From an uncultured Bacteroidales bacterium (GTDB taxonomy: Bacteria; Bacteroidota; Bacteroidia; Bacteroidales; P3), in assembly GCA_947177315.1 (NCBI GenBank), contig CAMWTX010000097.1, forward strand, positions 1 through 6,164: a stretch of 6,164 bases of DNA. Reading direction: 5' to 3'. A program made the position numbers and the translations under genes. The first letter of the stretch is position 1. Each line of letters starts with the position of its first letter. A model generated the notes under the pieces. It was given only the letters and a program-made list of their open reading frames with translations. It did not search any database and was not told where the DNA came from. Positions 1 through 5,969 of this stretch are shown piece after piece.

Positions 1-128
1 TTAAGCAGAATGGAGTGTGTTATCTGGCGGTGTCTCTTGGCTATTTCAACACGCTGGTCAGAAAATCCGGCAAGATCAATTCGAGCGAGATTACAGAAGT
101 ATTCCATAAATTCATGGGGCTTTCCTAA
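1..128 (+). CDS. C-terminal fragment of an unrecognised protein (5' end outside window)
   Basis: This frame is open from the left edge (first full codon at 3) to a TAA at 126-128, giving 41 residues that end in EVFHKFMGLS. The other two forward frames give arginine- and tryptophan-rich translations typical of non-coding frames, while this one has a normal mix of hydrophobic and charged residues. The fragment is probably alpha-helical (YLAVSLGYFNTLVRKSG, then SSEITEVFHKF). I do not recognise the family. A helical C-terminus of a regulator is possible, but nothing seen is diagnostic. The next coding-looking stretch continues in the same frame after the stop, so this could be the front part of one gene broken by a nonsense change. 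It runs opposite to the next gene to the right and shares a terminator with it. Confidence 0.5.
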   Translation, partial: KQNGVCYLAVSLGYFNTLVRKSGKINSSEITEVFHKFMGLS

Positions 129-131
129 TGT

Positions 132-287
132 TTGGTACGTTTCTCGGTAGGTTTGGACAACGATATCGAACGCAGTTTTGAACTGATTCGCGAAAGCTTT
201 GAACTGACCCAAAAGAAATTCGCCGGCAAAGCCAAAGCCACCAAGACCTCAACCAAGAAACCGGCCAAGAAAACCGGCAAGAAATAA
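132..287 (+). CDS. Short lysine-rich reading frame, start uncertain; possible separate gene or remnant
   Basis: This is an open frame directly after the preceding stop and in the same frame, ending in a double stop TAA TAA (285-290). There is no ATG in frame; TTG at 132 or 153 are the only starts I can suggest, so the start given is a guess. From about 156 the codons look like true coding sequence (GAC AAC GAT ATC GAA CGC, many AAG/GCC/ACC). They encode an acidic-to-amphipathic helix (DNDIERSFELIRESFEL) followed by a basic tail rich in Lys, Ala and Thr ending KKPAKKTGKK. Such tails often bind nucleic acid or ribosomes, but no family is recognised. Three readings are possible: a non-ATG small gene; the C-terminus of the preceding gene split by a stop codon; or a gene starting at ATG 128 (overlapping the previous stop as TAATG) with one frameshift near 150-156. 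Confidence 0.35.
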   Translation: MVRFSVGLDNDIERSFELIRESFELTQKKFAGKAKATKTSTKKPAKKTGKK

Positions 288-313
288 TAACGGCGGTTTG
301 CCCGATAACAAAA

Positions 314-339
314 GTGTCTTGCTTTTCCAGGCAAGGCAC
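314..339 (-). terminator. Second, weaker hairpin terminator for the leftward T9SS gene
   Basis: Bases 314-322 (GTGTCTTGC) pair with 331-339 (GCAAGGCAC) as a 9-pair stem containing one G-T wobble and an 8-base loop. Read on the minus strand the hairpin is followed by TTTTG, a short U-tract. It lies just beyond the main terminator in that direction, so it would act as a backup. On the plus strand it is followed by A7, not T, so it should not terminate there. Confidence 0.4.
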
Positions 340-372
340 AAAAAAAGGCGGTGTTTTCACACCGCCTTTTTT
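340..372. terminator. Strong bidirectional rho-independent terminator
   Basis: A perfect 8-base-pair GC-rich stem (GGCGGTGT at 347-354 with ACACCGCC at 359-366) has a 4-base loop TTTC. It is flanked by A7 on the left (340-346) and T6 on the right (367-372). Because the flanks are A on one side and T on the other, the structure has a U-tract on both strands. It can end transcription of the rightward unit (stop at 287) and of the leftward T9SS gene (stop at 392-394). Confidence 0.93.
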
Positions 373-391
373 CATATCAGAAGTTCAACAA

Positions 392-1768
392 TTAGCGAAC
401 CATGATTTTCTTGTTGGCCACACCGGCTTCGGTCGTAACCTTGGCGATATACATACCGCTGTTCAAACCACTCAAAGAAATGGTTTCAACATTGCTGTTG
501 CAAGCCTGGGTCTTTACCAACTTACCGCTCAAGTTGTAGATTTCAACATTCTTGATTCGGTCGGTAGCGGCGATAACCGTGTAGTCGATAGCGGGGTTGA
601 TCTTAACTTCCACATATTTGTCGTAAGCGGCGCCACGTTCCATGGTTACCCCTTCGGCCAAGATGAGCTGCATGGCGATTTCACCATCCTGACGATCGGT
701 AGGGGATCCGTTTGCATCCGTCCAATTCCAGCTACGCATGGGAACAACGGCATAACGGGTATTGGGCTGGGCAGCCTGATTGGGAATAAAATATACTTCG
801 TCCGCACCTTCATGATCTACACGGTCTCTCCAGAAATCACGCTTATTTTTATCCTCTTCCGATTCATAGCCCCAAACACTCTGATATTTGAAATCATATA
901 CGGCATACATCGGAGGGAATTTGGACGTGGAATACATAGGGTTTCCACTCTCATTGGAAACTTCAAAAAGGGTGGCGTTCCACAGCGAATCTTCACCGTC
1001 GCCCGTTCTGGGGAACACAATGCTGATGCAAGGATGCTTGCCGGCAATCCCAGGCGTGGGAAAACGGGCTCCGAACCAATCGGAACCGAAATTACCAGAC
1101 TGTCCTTGTTCCGGTTCCATCACAGGAACACCTACGGTATCCGACAAACAGAGGTATTGGTCAGGATCTTGGGGCAAATAAGCAACCGTCTTTCTCTGGT
1201 ATGAGTTCTTAGAAGTCAAATCTTCAAAAGCTTCCTGTTCGGTAACCTGCATTGTCGGAGCGGAATACAACTTGAAGCGCAACGGCATCCGTTTGGCGTT
1301 CACGGAATCAACCGTTGTCTTGGCACGACCCACGAGCACATAGGCCCCTACGATACCGTATTCGTTATAAGGACGGTCCAAGGTCCAGATGTAATAACTT
1401 CTTTCCGTAAAGTCGAGCGAATAACCGAATTCGCCGCTACCATACTTGCAATTGGCCCAGCCGGAACCCATGGTAAACCACACGGCGGGAATGCTTCCGA
1501 TTCTGCTCCAATCAGCTTGACCCAATGCGTTTTGAGGCAAACCGGTACAAGAATAACCGCACATGAATTTTCCATCGGTACCCGTTGCCCTTGCCAAGGC
1601 TTCTACCGCAATCAGCTCTTCTTCACTACCGGGTTTGGCTACAGCAGGCATAGAAGCCTGTTCTACCTGATAGGCAGGAGTTCCCACTTCTGCCTTTGCT
1701 TGTTTCACTTGTGCGCTGGCTCCCGATACAAGAGCAACCGCACAGATCAACGACAAAATTTTTTTCAT
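392..1768 (-). CDS. Secreted protein of unknown function with a type IX secretion C-terminal sorting domain
   Basis: The 458-residue protein is exported across the inner membrane by Sec and then, by inference, across the outer membrane by the type IX system. Residues 1-19 form a clear signal peptide (MKK, hydrophobic core, then ASA before Gln20); Gln at +1 is common for signal-peptidase-I substrates in this phylum. The last ~70 residues (about 388-458) match the T9SS type A sorting tail: VEIYNLSGKLVKT (408-420), then LSGLNSGMYIAKV (432-444) and the basic end KKIMVR, expected to be removed on the cell surface. The middle (about 60-385) is rich in Trp, Tyr, Gly and Asp, looks beta-rich, and matches no catalytic family I know. 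It has Cys at 70, 74, 107, 207 and 247. The ATG is supported by the signal peptide directly after it. A promoter lies upstream at 1833-1865 and a terminator immediately downstream. Export route is well supported; function is unknown. Confidence 0.9.
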   Translation of the reverse strand: MKKILSLICAVALVSGASAQVKQAKAEVGTPAYQVEQASMPAVAKPGSEEELIAVEALARATGTDGKFMCGYSCTGLPQNALGQADWSRIGSIPAVWFTMGSGWANCKYGSGEFGYSLDFTERSYYIWTLDRPYNEYGIVGAYVLVGRAKTTVDSVNAKRMPLRFKLYSAPTMQVTEQEAFEDLTSKNSYQRKTVAYLPQDPDQYLCLSDTVGVPVMEPEQGQSGNFGSDWFGARFPTPGIAGKHPCISIVFPRTGDGEDSLWNATLFEVSNESGNPMYSTSKFPPMYAVYDFKYQSVWGYESEEDKNKRDFWRDRVDHEGADEVYFIPNQAAQPNTRYAVVPMRSWNWTDANGSPTDRQDGEIAMQLILAEGVTMERGAAYDKYVEVKINPAIDYTVIAATDRIKNVEIYNLSGKLVKTQACNSNVETISLSGLNSGMYIAKVTTEAGVANKKIMVR

Positions 1769-1832
1769 TGTTTAATGTTTTAGTGTGTTTTTCTTAATTT
1801 GTTGTCCGCCCCTCAGGGCTCAAAAAGTGGGG

Positions 1833-1865
1833 CTAAGATAGAAAAAATTTTCCGTTTTCTCAAAA
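1833..1865 (-). promoter_or_regulatory. Bacteroidota-type promoter for the T9SS cargo gene
   Basis: On the minus strand a TTTTG (1861-1865) lies 20 bases before TATCTTAG (1833-1840). The phylum's primary sigma consensus is TTTG, 19-21 bases, TAnnTTTG, so the -7 box matches 7 of 8 positions at ideal spacing. Transcription would start near 1826, leaving a leader of roughly 55-60 bases before the ATG at 1768. The leader holds a small inverted repeat (GCCC TGAG GGGC on the minus strand) and an A-rich stretch before the start in place of a Shine-Dalgarno sequence. Confidence 0.6.
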
Positions 1866-1874
1866 CCTTCCGGA
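1842..1874 (-). terminator. Weak candidate terminator after lon, overlapping the next promoter
   Basis: On the minus strand GTTTT GAG AAAAC forms a short stem (1862-1866 with 1854-1858) that can be extended by TCC/GGA (1872-1874 with 1851-1853) across a 5-base bulge. It is followed by AAAA and then T6 (1842-1847). The stem is AT-rich and bulged, so termination would be leaky, but it sits just 3' of the lon stop (1880-1882). It shares bases with the -33 box of the T9SS gene promoter. Confidence 0.25.
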
Positions 1875-1879
1875 CATTT

Positions 1880-4312
1880 TTATTTCAAAGCCACCTTCAG
1901 TACATCGGTAGCCTGTTCGATGTAAGTTATTTGAAGCCCGTCCGTATAAAGTGCCGGAATTTCTTCCACCTGCGCACGGTTCTCCTTGCACAATATGATC
2001 TGCGTGATGCCCGCCCGTTTGGCGGCCAAAATCTTTTCGCGGACCCCACCGATGGGCAGCACCTGCCCGCGGAGCGTAATTTCACCGGTCATCGCCACCG
2101 AACATTTTACCTTGACGTTCTTGAGTGCCGAAACCATGGCGGTAAACAGCGTGATGCCCGCCGAAGGCCCGTCTTTGGGCGTGGCGCCTTCCGGCACATG
2201 GATATGGATATCGTTTTGAGACAACAACTTATTGTCTATTCCCAAACGTTTGGCGTTCGACTTGATATACGCCATCGCCACCGAGGCCGATTCCTGCATC
2301 ACCGTGCCCAGATTGCCCGTAATATGCAGTTCACCCTTGCCGGGAGCCAAGGCGGCTTCGATAAACAGCACGTCTCCGCCGGTTCTCGTCCAGGCCAGGC
2401 CGGTCACCACGCCCACGGTGTCGGCCTTGAGCTTTTCGGGCTCGGTAAAGAAAGGCACCCCCAAGGCTTCCTTGATAAAGGCCTTGTTGAGCCGGCTCCC
2501 TTTCTGCCGTTCCTTGGCGTTCATAGACACCAGATGCTTGGCCCGTTCGCGGATCAGGGCGGCAATGGTCTTTTCCAACTGCCTTACCCCGGCTTCGCGC
2601 GTATATTCGGCAATCACGTAGCGTATCATTTCTTCGGGAAACACCATATCGCCCGGCTTCATGCCATGTTCTTCCAACTGCTTGGGGATAAGGTGCTTCT
2701 GGGCTATCTTCACTTTCTCGTCCATTACGTAGCTAGGCACTTCGATAATCTCCATGCGGTCGAGCAAGGCCGGATGAATCGTAGAAAGCGTGTTGGCAGT
2801 GGCGATGAACAGCACTTTCGAAAGGTCGTAATCCACTTCGATGAAATTGTCGTGGAACGCGCTGTTCTGTTCGGGGTCGAGCAATTCGAGCAAGGCCGCC
2901 GAAGGATCGCCGTTATGAGTCATGCCCGAGAGTTTGTCCACTTCGTCCAGCATAAACACGGGATTGGACGACTTGGCTTTCTTGATGCCTTGGATCACCC
3001 GTCCCGGCATCGCGCCGATATAGGTCTTGCGGTGACCGCGCACTTCGGCTTCATCATGCAGGCCGCCCAGCGACATCCGCACGTATTTCCTGCCCATCGC
3101 CGCGGCAATCGACTTGCCCAGCGAGGTCTTCCCCACCCCCGGAGGCCCTACCAGGCAAAGGATGGGCGCCTTCATATCGCCCCGCAGCTTGAGTACGGCC
3201 ATATACGAAAGAATCCTTTCCTTTACCTTCTCAAGCCCGAAATGGTCTTTGTCCAGCACTTTCTGCGCCTTTTGGGCATCGTAATTGTCGGTGGTGCATT
3301 CGTTCCAAGGCAGATCCACCAAGGTGCTCAGATAGTTGAGCTGCACCGAATATTCGGGGCTCATGCTAGGGATATGCCGTGTCTTGGCCACTTCCTTTTC
3401 AAAGTGCGCCTTTACTTCCTCTTTCCAGTTCTTTTTCTTGCCCGCCTCGATGATGTCTTTGAGTTCCTGCTCGGAAGATCCGCCCAATTCATCCTGGATG
3501 GTCTTCAACTGTTGGGTCAGGAAATATTCTTTCTGCTGCTTGGCGATATCGGCTTCCACCTTGCCTTCTATCTGCCGCTTCCATTCCAGATTCTGCTGCT
3601 TGGTGTTGATGTATTTTATCAAGGCCGTGGCGCGTTCCACCAGGTTTTCCTTTTCCAGGAGCGACTGCTTTTCGGTGGTGGAGATATTGATGGAGTCGGC
3701 CACGAAAGCCAGCAACACGTCGGGGGTGTCGATGTTCTGCAAGGTGAACATCGCGTCCTGCTTGGTATGCGGCGTAAGGCGCGCATAGGCCATAAAGGAC
3801 TCGCGCACCATTTCGAGCGCGGACTTGAGTTCCTTGACCGGCGATTCCTTTTCGTCGCAGGCTTTCACCTTGGCCAGCAGGTAGGCGCTGTTCTTCTTGA
3901 AACCTGTCGTCTCGATGCGCCGTATGCCTTGAATCAAGGCCGAGAGCGAGCCATCGGGCATCTTGAGGATACGCAGCACCTTGGTCATCGTGCCGATGGC
4001 ATAGAGGCTGTTTTCGTCGGGTTCTTCCTCCTCGCGCGACTTTTGGGCGAAGGTGCCGAAAACGGTATGGTTGTCGTAGGCTTCCTTCACCAAATCGATC
4101 GATTTGCGGCGGCCTATGGTGATGGGGATGATTTCTCCCGGAAACAACACGTTGTTGCGCAGGGGAAGAATCGGCAGAAGGGCGGGAACTTTGGTATTGC
4201 GCAGATCGGTTTCTTCCTCTTTGCTGATGATTTGTATGAAAGTGGGCTCTTCCGCACCGGCGGAGGGCACATCGGGCATCACAGACTTGCTTTTCTTGTC
4301 TTTCTTTGCCAT
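1880..4312 (-). CDS. lon: ATP-dependent protease LonA (endopeptidase La)
   Basis: This 810-residue cytoplasmic AAA+ serine protease unfolds and degrades misfolded and short-lived regulatory proteins. In order it has: a Lon N-terminal substrate-binding domain (about 43-245, beginning LPILPLRNNVLFPGE); a helical, probably coiled-coil linker (about 215-320); an AAA+ module with Walker A GPPGVGKTS (389-397, Lys395), Walker B VFMLDEVDK (452-460, Asp456-Glu457), sensor-1 Asn507, arginine finger Arg519 (ALLDRME) and sensor-2 GVRQLE (Arg577); and the S16 protease domain (about 600-808). The catalytic dyad is intact: Ser717 in KDGPSAG and Lys760 in GGVREKILAA, 43 residues apart as in E. coli (Ser679/Lys722). 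The length fits a complete LonA, and no transmembrane segment of LonB type is present. The ATG at 4310-4312 lies 27 bases after the GlmU-like stop, so co-transcription is likely. I saw no heat-shock operator or dedicated promoter in the gap. Confidence 0.98.
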   Translation of the reverse strand: MAKKDKKSKSVMPDVPSAGAEEPTFIQIISKEEETDLRNTKVPALLPILPLRNNVLFPGEIIPITIGRRKSIDLVKEAYDNHTVFGTFAQKSREEEEPDENSLYAIGTMTKVLRILKMPDGSLSALIQGIRRIETTGFKKNSAYLLAKVKACDEKESPVKELKSALEMVRESFMAYARLTPHTKQDAMFTLQNIDTPDVLLAFVADSINISTTEKQSLLEKENLVERATALIKYINTKQQNLEWKRQIEGKVEADIAKQQKEYFLTQQLKTIQDELGGSSEQELKDIIEAGKKKNWKEEVKAHFEKEVAKTRHIPSMSPEYSVQLNYLSTLVDLPWNECTTDNYDAQKAQKVLDKDHFGLEKVKERILSYMAVLKLRGDMKAPILCLVGPPGVGKTSLGKSIAAAMGRKYVRMSLGGLHDEAEVRGHRKTYIGAMPGRVIQGIKKAKSSNPVFMLDEVDKLSGMTHNGDPSAALLELLDPEQNSAFHDNFIEVDYDLSKVLFIATANTLSTIHPALLDRMEIIEVPSYVMDEKVKIAQKHLIPKQLEEHGMKPGDMVFPEEMIRYVIAEYTREAGVRQLEKTIAALIRERAKHLVSMNAKERQKGSRLNKAFIKEALGVPFFTEPEKLKADTVGVVTGLAWTRTGGDVLFIEAALAPGKGELHITGNLGTVMQESASVAMAYIKSNAKRLGIDNKLLSQNDIHIHVPEGATPKDGPSAGITLFTAMVSALKNVKVKCSVAMTGEITLRGQVLPIGGVREKILAAKRAGITQIILCKENRAQVEEIPALYTDGLQITYIEQATDVLKVALK

Positions 4313-4339
4313 ATAAAGTAGGTTGAGCCTGTTCGGCTG

Positions 4340-5536
4340 TTAAACTTCCTGTTGGTCTCTTTCCCGGTTTCCGATGGTTTGGGCATAGACCTCGCGCAGC
4401 ACTTCGGCATCGGCCTCGGTAAAGGTCCTGTTGCGGCGGGCATACACAATCCTGGCCGTCTCGATGGCGCGTTCCACCCGGTAGGTTTCCCTGCCCCAGG
4501 TAAAGGAGGGAATGAAATTCTTCGGAAAGCCTGCTCCGAACACATTGCATCCCACGCCCACCACGGTGCCGGTATTGAACTGGGTGCCGATGGCGCTCTT
4601 GGAGTGGTCGCCCATCAGCAGGCCGCAAAACTGCAGGCCCGTCTTTACGAAACGTTCCTCGGCGTAACTCCACACCCGCACCTGCGAGTAGTCGTTCTTG
4701 AGGTTGGAGCAGTTCGTTCCCGCACCCAGATTGCACCATTCGCCCAGAACGGCATCCCCCAGAAAACCGTCGTGCGCCTTGTTGGAGTAGCCCAGCATCA
4801 CGGTGCTTTCCACTTCGCCCGCCACCTTGCAGTAAGGGCCGAAGGTGTTGCCGCCGTAAATCTTGGAGCCCATCTTGATAAGGCTGCCCTCGCACAAGGC
4901 CAAAGGTCCCTGCACCAGGCTGCCAGGCATGATCCGGGCGTTCCTGCCCAGATACACCGGGCCTTGGGTCGTGTCGATGATGGCGTGCAGCACGCGCGCG
5001 CCTTCTTCGGCATATACCGGATAACCGCCGTATTGAACCACCCCCTCGCCTTTCCACGACGCATCGGAACGATTCGGGTCGAGTTGCGCCAGATCCTCTC
5101 CAATTTGCTTGCCATTCAAGGCAAATATATCCCAAGGGTGCCGTATTTGCAGACATAGGCCGCTATATTCGGTCGGTTCTCTGTCAGAAAGGCAGTCTTG
5201 CAGATTCAAATCCGTCATCTGCGCCGCAGTCGCATAAAAGGCGATCCACTGCCCGTCTTTGGTCAGGATGCCGTTCTGCGGCAAGGCTTTCACGGCCTCG
5301 GCCAAGGTTTTGTCGGGAATAAAGGAAGCGTTCACCAGCAGGTTCTGTGCTTCGACACGCTTGCCGAAACATTGCAGGTATCCTTCCGTTACAAAACCGC
5401 CGTCCGCTCCGAGAAAAAGGCGCCATTTTTCCTGCAAGGTGGTGATGCCCACCCGCAATAGGGCCACGGGGCGCGTAAAGGTAAAGGGAAGCAACTGCCG
5501 GCGGACGGCAGGCTCATCGCAAAGCAGATAATTCAT
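4340..5536 (-). CDS. GlmU-like bifunctional sugar nucleotidyltransferase / hexapeptide acyltransferase
   Basis: The 398-residue protein belongs to the Bacteroidota 'alternative GlmU' group (putative UDP-N-acetylglucosamine diphosphorylase / glucosamine-1-phosphate N-acetyltransferase). It would make UDP-GlcNAc for peptidoglycan and lipid A, using glucosamine-1-phosphate, acetyl-CoA and UTP and releasing pyrophosphate. The N-terminal half (1 to about 175) is the divergent nucleotidyltransferase part. FTFTRPVALLRVGITTLQEKW (18-38) stands where the usual GxGTxMxxxxPK loop would be. The C-terminal part (about 185-345) is a left-handed beta helix of hexapeptide repeats. It contains SNKAHDGFLGDA (251-262), with His255 the likely catalytic base by analogy to the KxxH motif of classical GlmU, and NLGAGTNCSNLKNDY (269-283), like the GAGT-N segment of GlmU. 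A charged helical tail ends the protein. The ATG at 5536 gives the expected N-terminus. It lies between L31 (87 bases upstream) and lon (27 bases downstream). Family is confident; exact sugar substrate is inferred. Confidence 0.88.
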   Translation of the reverse strand: MNYLLCDEPAVRRQLLPFTFTRPVALLRVGITTLQEKWRLFLGADGGFVTEGYLQCFGKRVEAQNLLVNASFIPDKTLAEAVKALPQNGILTKDGQWIAFYATAAQMTDLNLQDCLSDREPTEYSGLCLQIRHPWDIFALNGKQIGEDLAQLDPNRSDASWKGEGVVQYGGYPVYAEEGARVLHAIIDTTQGPVYLGRNARIMPGSLVQGPLALCEGSLIKMGSKIYGGNTFGPYCKVAGEVESTVMLGYSNKAHDGFLGDAVLGEWCNLGAGTNCSNLKNDYSQVRVWSYAEERFVKTGLQFCGLLMGDHSKSAIGTQFNTGTVVGVGCNVFGAGFPKNFIPSFTWGRETYRVERAIETARIVYARRNRTFTEADAEVLREVYAQTIGNRERDQQEV

Positions 5537-5566
5537 GATGGCTTGGATGAAAGGTCCATATACGAT

Positions 5567-5596
5567 GAAAGCGGAAGTATTTCTGCCTCCGCTTTC
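5567..5596. other. Perfect 9-bp inverted repeat between the L31 and GlmU-like genes
   Basis: GAAAGCGGA (5567-5575) pairs exactly with TCCGCTTTC (5588-5596) around a 12-base loop. Neither strand has a T-run after the stem (minus: ATCGTATATGG; plus: TATAAGAATTC), so it is not a standard rho-independent terminator. It sits 27 bases after the L31 stop on the minus strand. It could protect the 3' end of the L31 message, serve as a processing site, or partly reduce read-through into the GlmU-like and lon genes. Confidence 0.55.
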
Positions 5597-5623
5597 TATA
5601 AGAATTCAAAATAATCAAAGAGC

Positions 5624-5899
5624 CTACTTGCCGGCAGCCTTTTTCTTTTCGAGCTGCTTCTGGTATTTGCTCATGAACTTGTCCACACGGCCGGCGGTAT
5701 CCACCAATTTTACCTTGCCGGTAAAGTACGGGTGGGAGGCGCTGGAGATTTCCAACTTCACAAGGGGATATTCGTTACCGTCTTCCCACTTGATGGTATC
5801 TTTTGTCTGAATGGTTGATTTGCTTAAAAAAGCGTAATCGTTCGACATATCCTTAAATACAACCAAACGATAATCTTTAGGGTGAATGTCTTTCTTCAT
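5624..5899 (-). CDS. rpmE2: 50S ribosomal protein L31, type B (zinc-free)
   Basis: The 91-residue basic protein of the large ribosomal subunit bridges towards the small subunit at the central protuberance. The family hallmarks are clear: MKKDIHP at the N-terminus, SSASHPYFTGK (52-62) and VDTAGRVDKF (66-75), ending in a lysine-rich tail. It contains no cysteine at all, so it is the C-minus (type B) form that does not bind zinc; C-plus forms carry a CxxC. It is slightly longer than many type B proteins because of the KKKAAGK end. The ATG at 5899 starts the conserved N-terminus exactly and is only about 17 bases from the predicted transcription start. It is the first gene after the promoter at 5923-5954 and may lead a unit with the GlmU-like gene and lon. 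Confidence 0.97.
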   Translation of the reverse strand: MKKDIHPKDYRLVVFKDMSNDYAFLSKSTIQTKDTIKWEDGNEYPLVKLEISSASHPYFTGKVKLVDTAGRVDKFMSKYQKQLEKKKAAGK

Positions 5900-5922
5900 G
5901 GTTCAAACTCAATTTTGAGGCG

Positions 5923-5954
5923 CAAAAGTAGCACAATCTTTCCGATTTACCAAA
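5923..5954 (-). promoter_or_regulatory. Consensus Bacteroidota promoter upstream of L31
   Basis: On the minus strand TTTG (5951-5954) is separated by exactly 20 bases from TACTTTTG (5923-5930), a full match to the TAnnTTTG -7 box. The start of transcription would fall near 5916, giving a very short leader before the ATG at 5899. An inverted repeat CTCAA TT TTGAG (5908-5919) covers the predicted start region and could form a small hairpin at the 5' end. There is no Shine-Dalgarno sequence. Confidence 0.8.
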
Positions 5955-5969
5955 AAGTTTTTTTCAAGT

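Noticed and set aside
314..1204. 296-codon open frame on the plus strand opposite the T9SS gene
   Set aside because: It begins inside the terminator hairpins and runs antisense to a gene with a clear signal peptide and sorting tail; no domain is visible in it.
1807..1822. CCCCTCAGGGC inverted repeat in the leader of the T9SS gene as an operator or riboswitch
   Set aside because: Only a 4-base stem forms, and the leader of about 57 bases is too short for a known riboswitch; no regulator link is visible.
4313..4320. TACTTTAT just before the lon ATG, resembling a -7 box
   Set aside because: It touches the start codon, so transcription would begin inside lon, and the base set 20 positions upstream is TTTA rather than TTTG.
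1799..4321. 840-codon open frame on the plus strand opposite lon
   Set aside because: It mirrors lon almost end to end, and its translation is very rich in His, Arg, Gly and Phe with no recognisable domain. It arises from lon's codon use, where stop codons on the opposite strand are rare. Lon has every catalytic motif.
3489..5156. 555-codon open frame on the minus strand crossing the lon / GlmU-like boundary
   Set aside because: It overlaps two well-identified genes on the same strand in another frame. Its translation is dominated by Arg, Gly, Gln and His, as expected for a shifted frame of GC-rich codons.
4352..5158. 268-codon plus-strand open frame opposite the GlmU-like gene
   Set aside because: It is a His/Gly/Ala-rich antisense shadow of the hexapeptide-repeat coding region, with no family features.
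5952..5967. A/T-rich AAAAAG-TTTTTTTC stretch after the pyrophosphatase as a terminator
   Set aside because: Any hairpin would consist only of A-T pairs with almost no loop, and the region is better explained as the -33 part of the L31 promoter.
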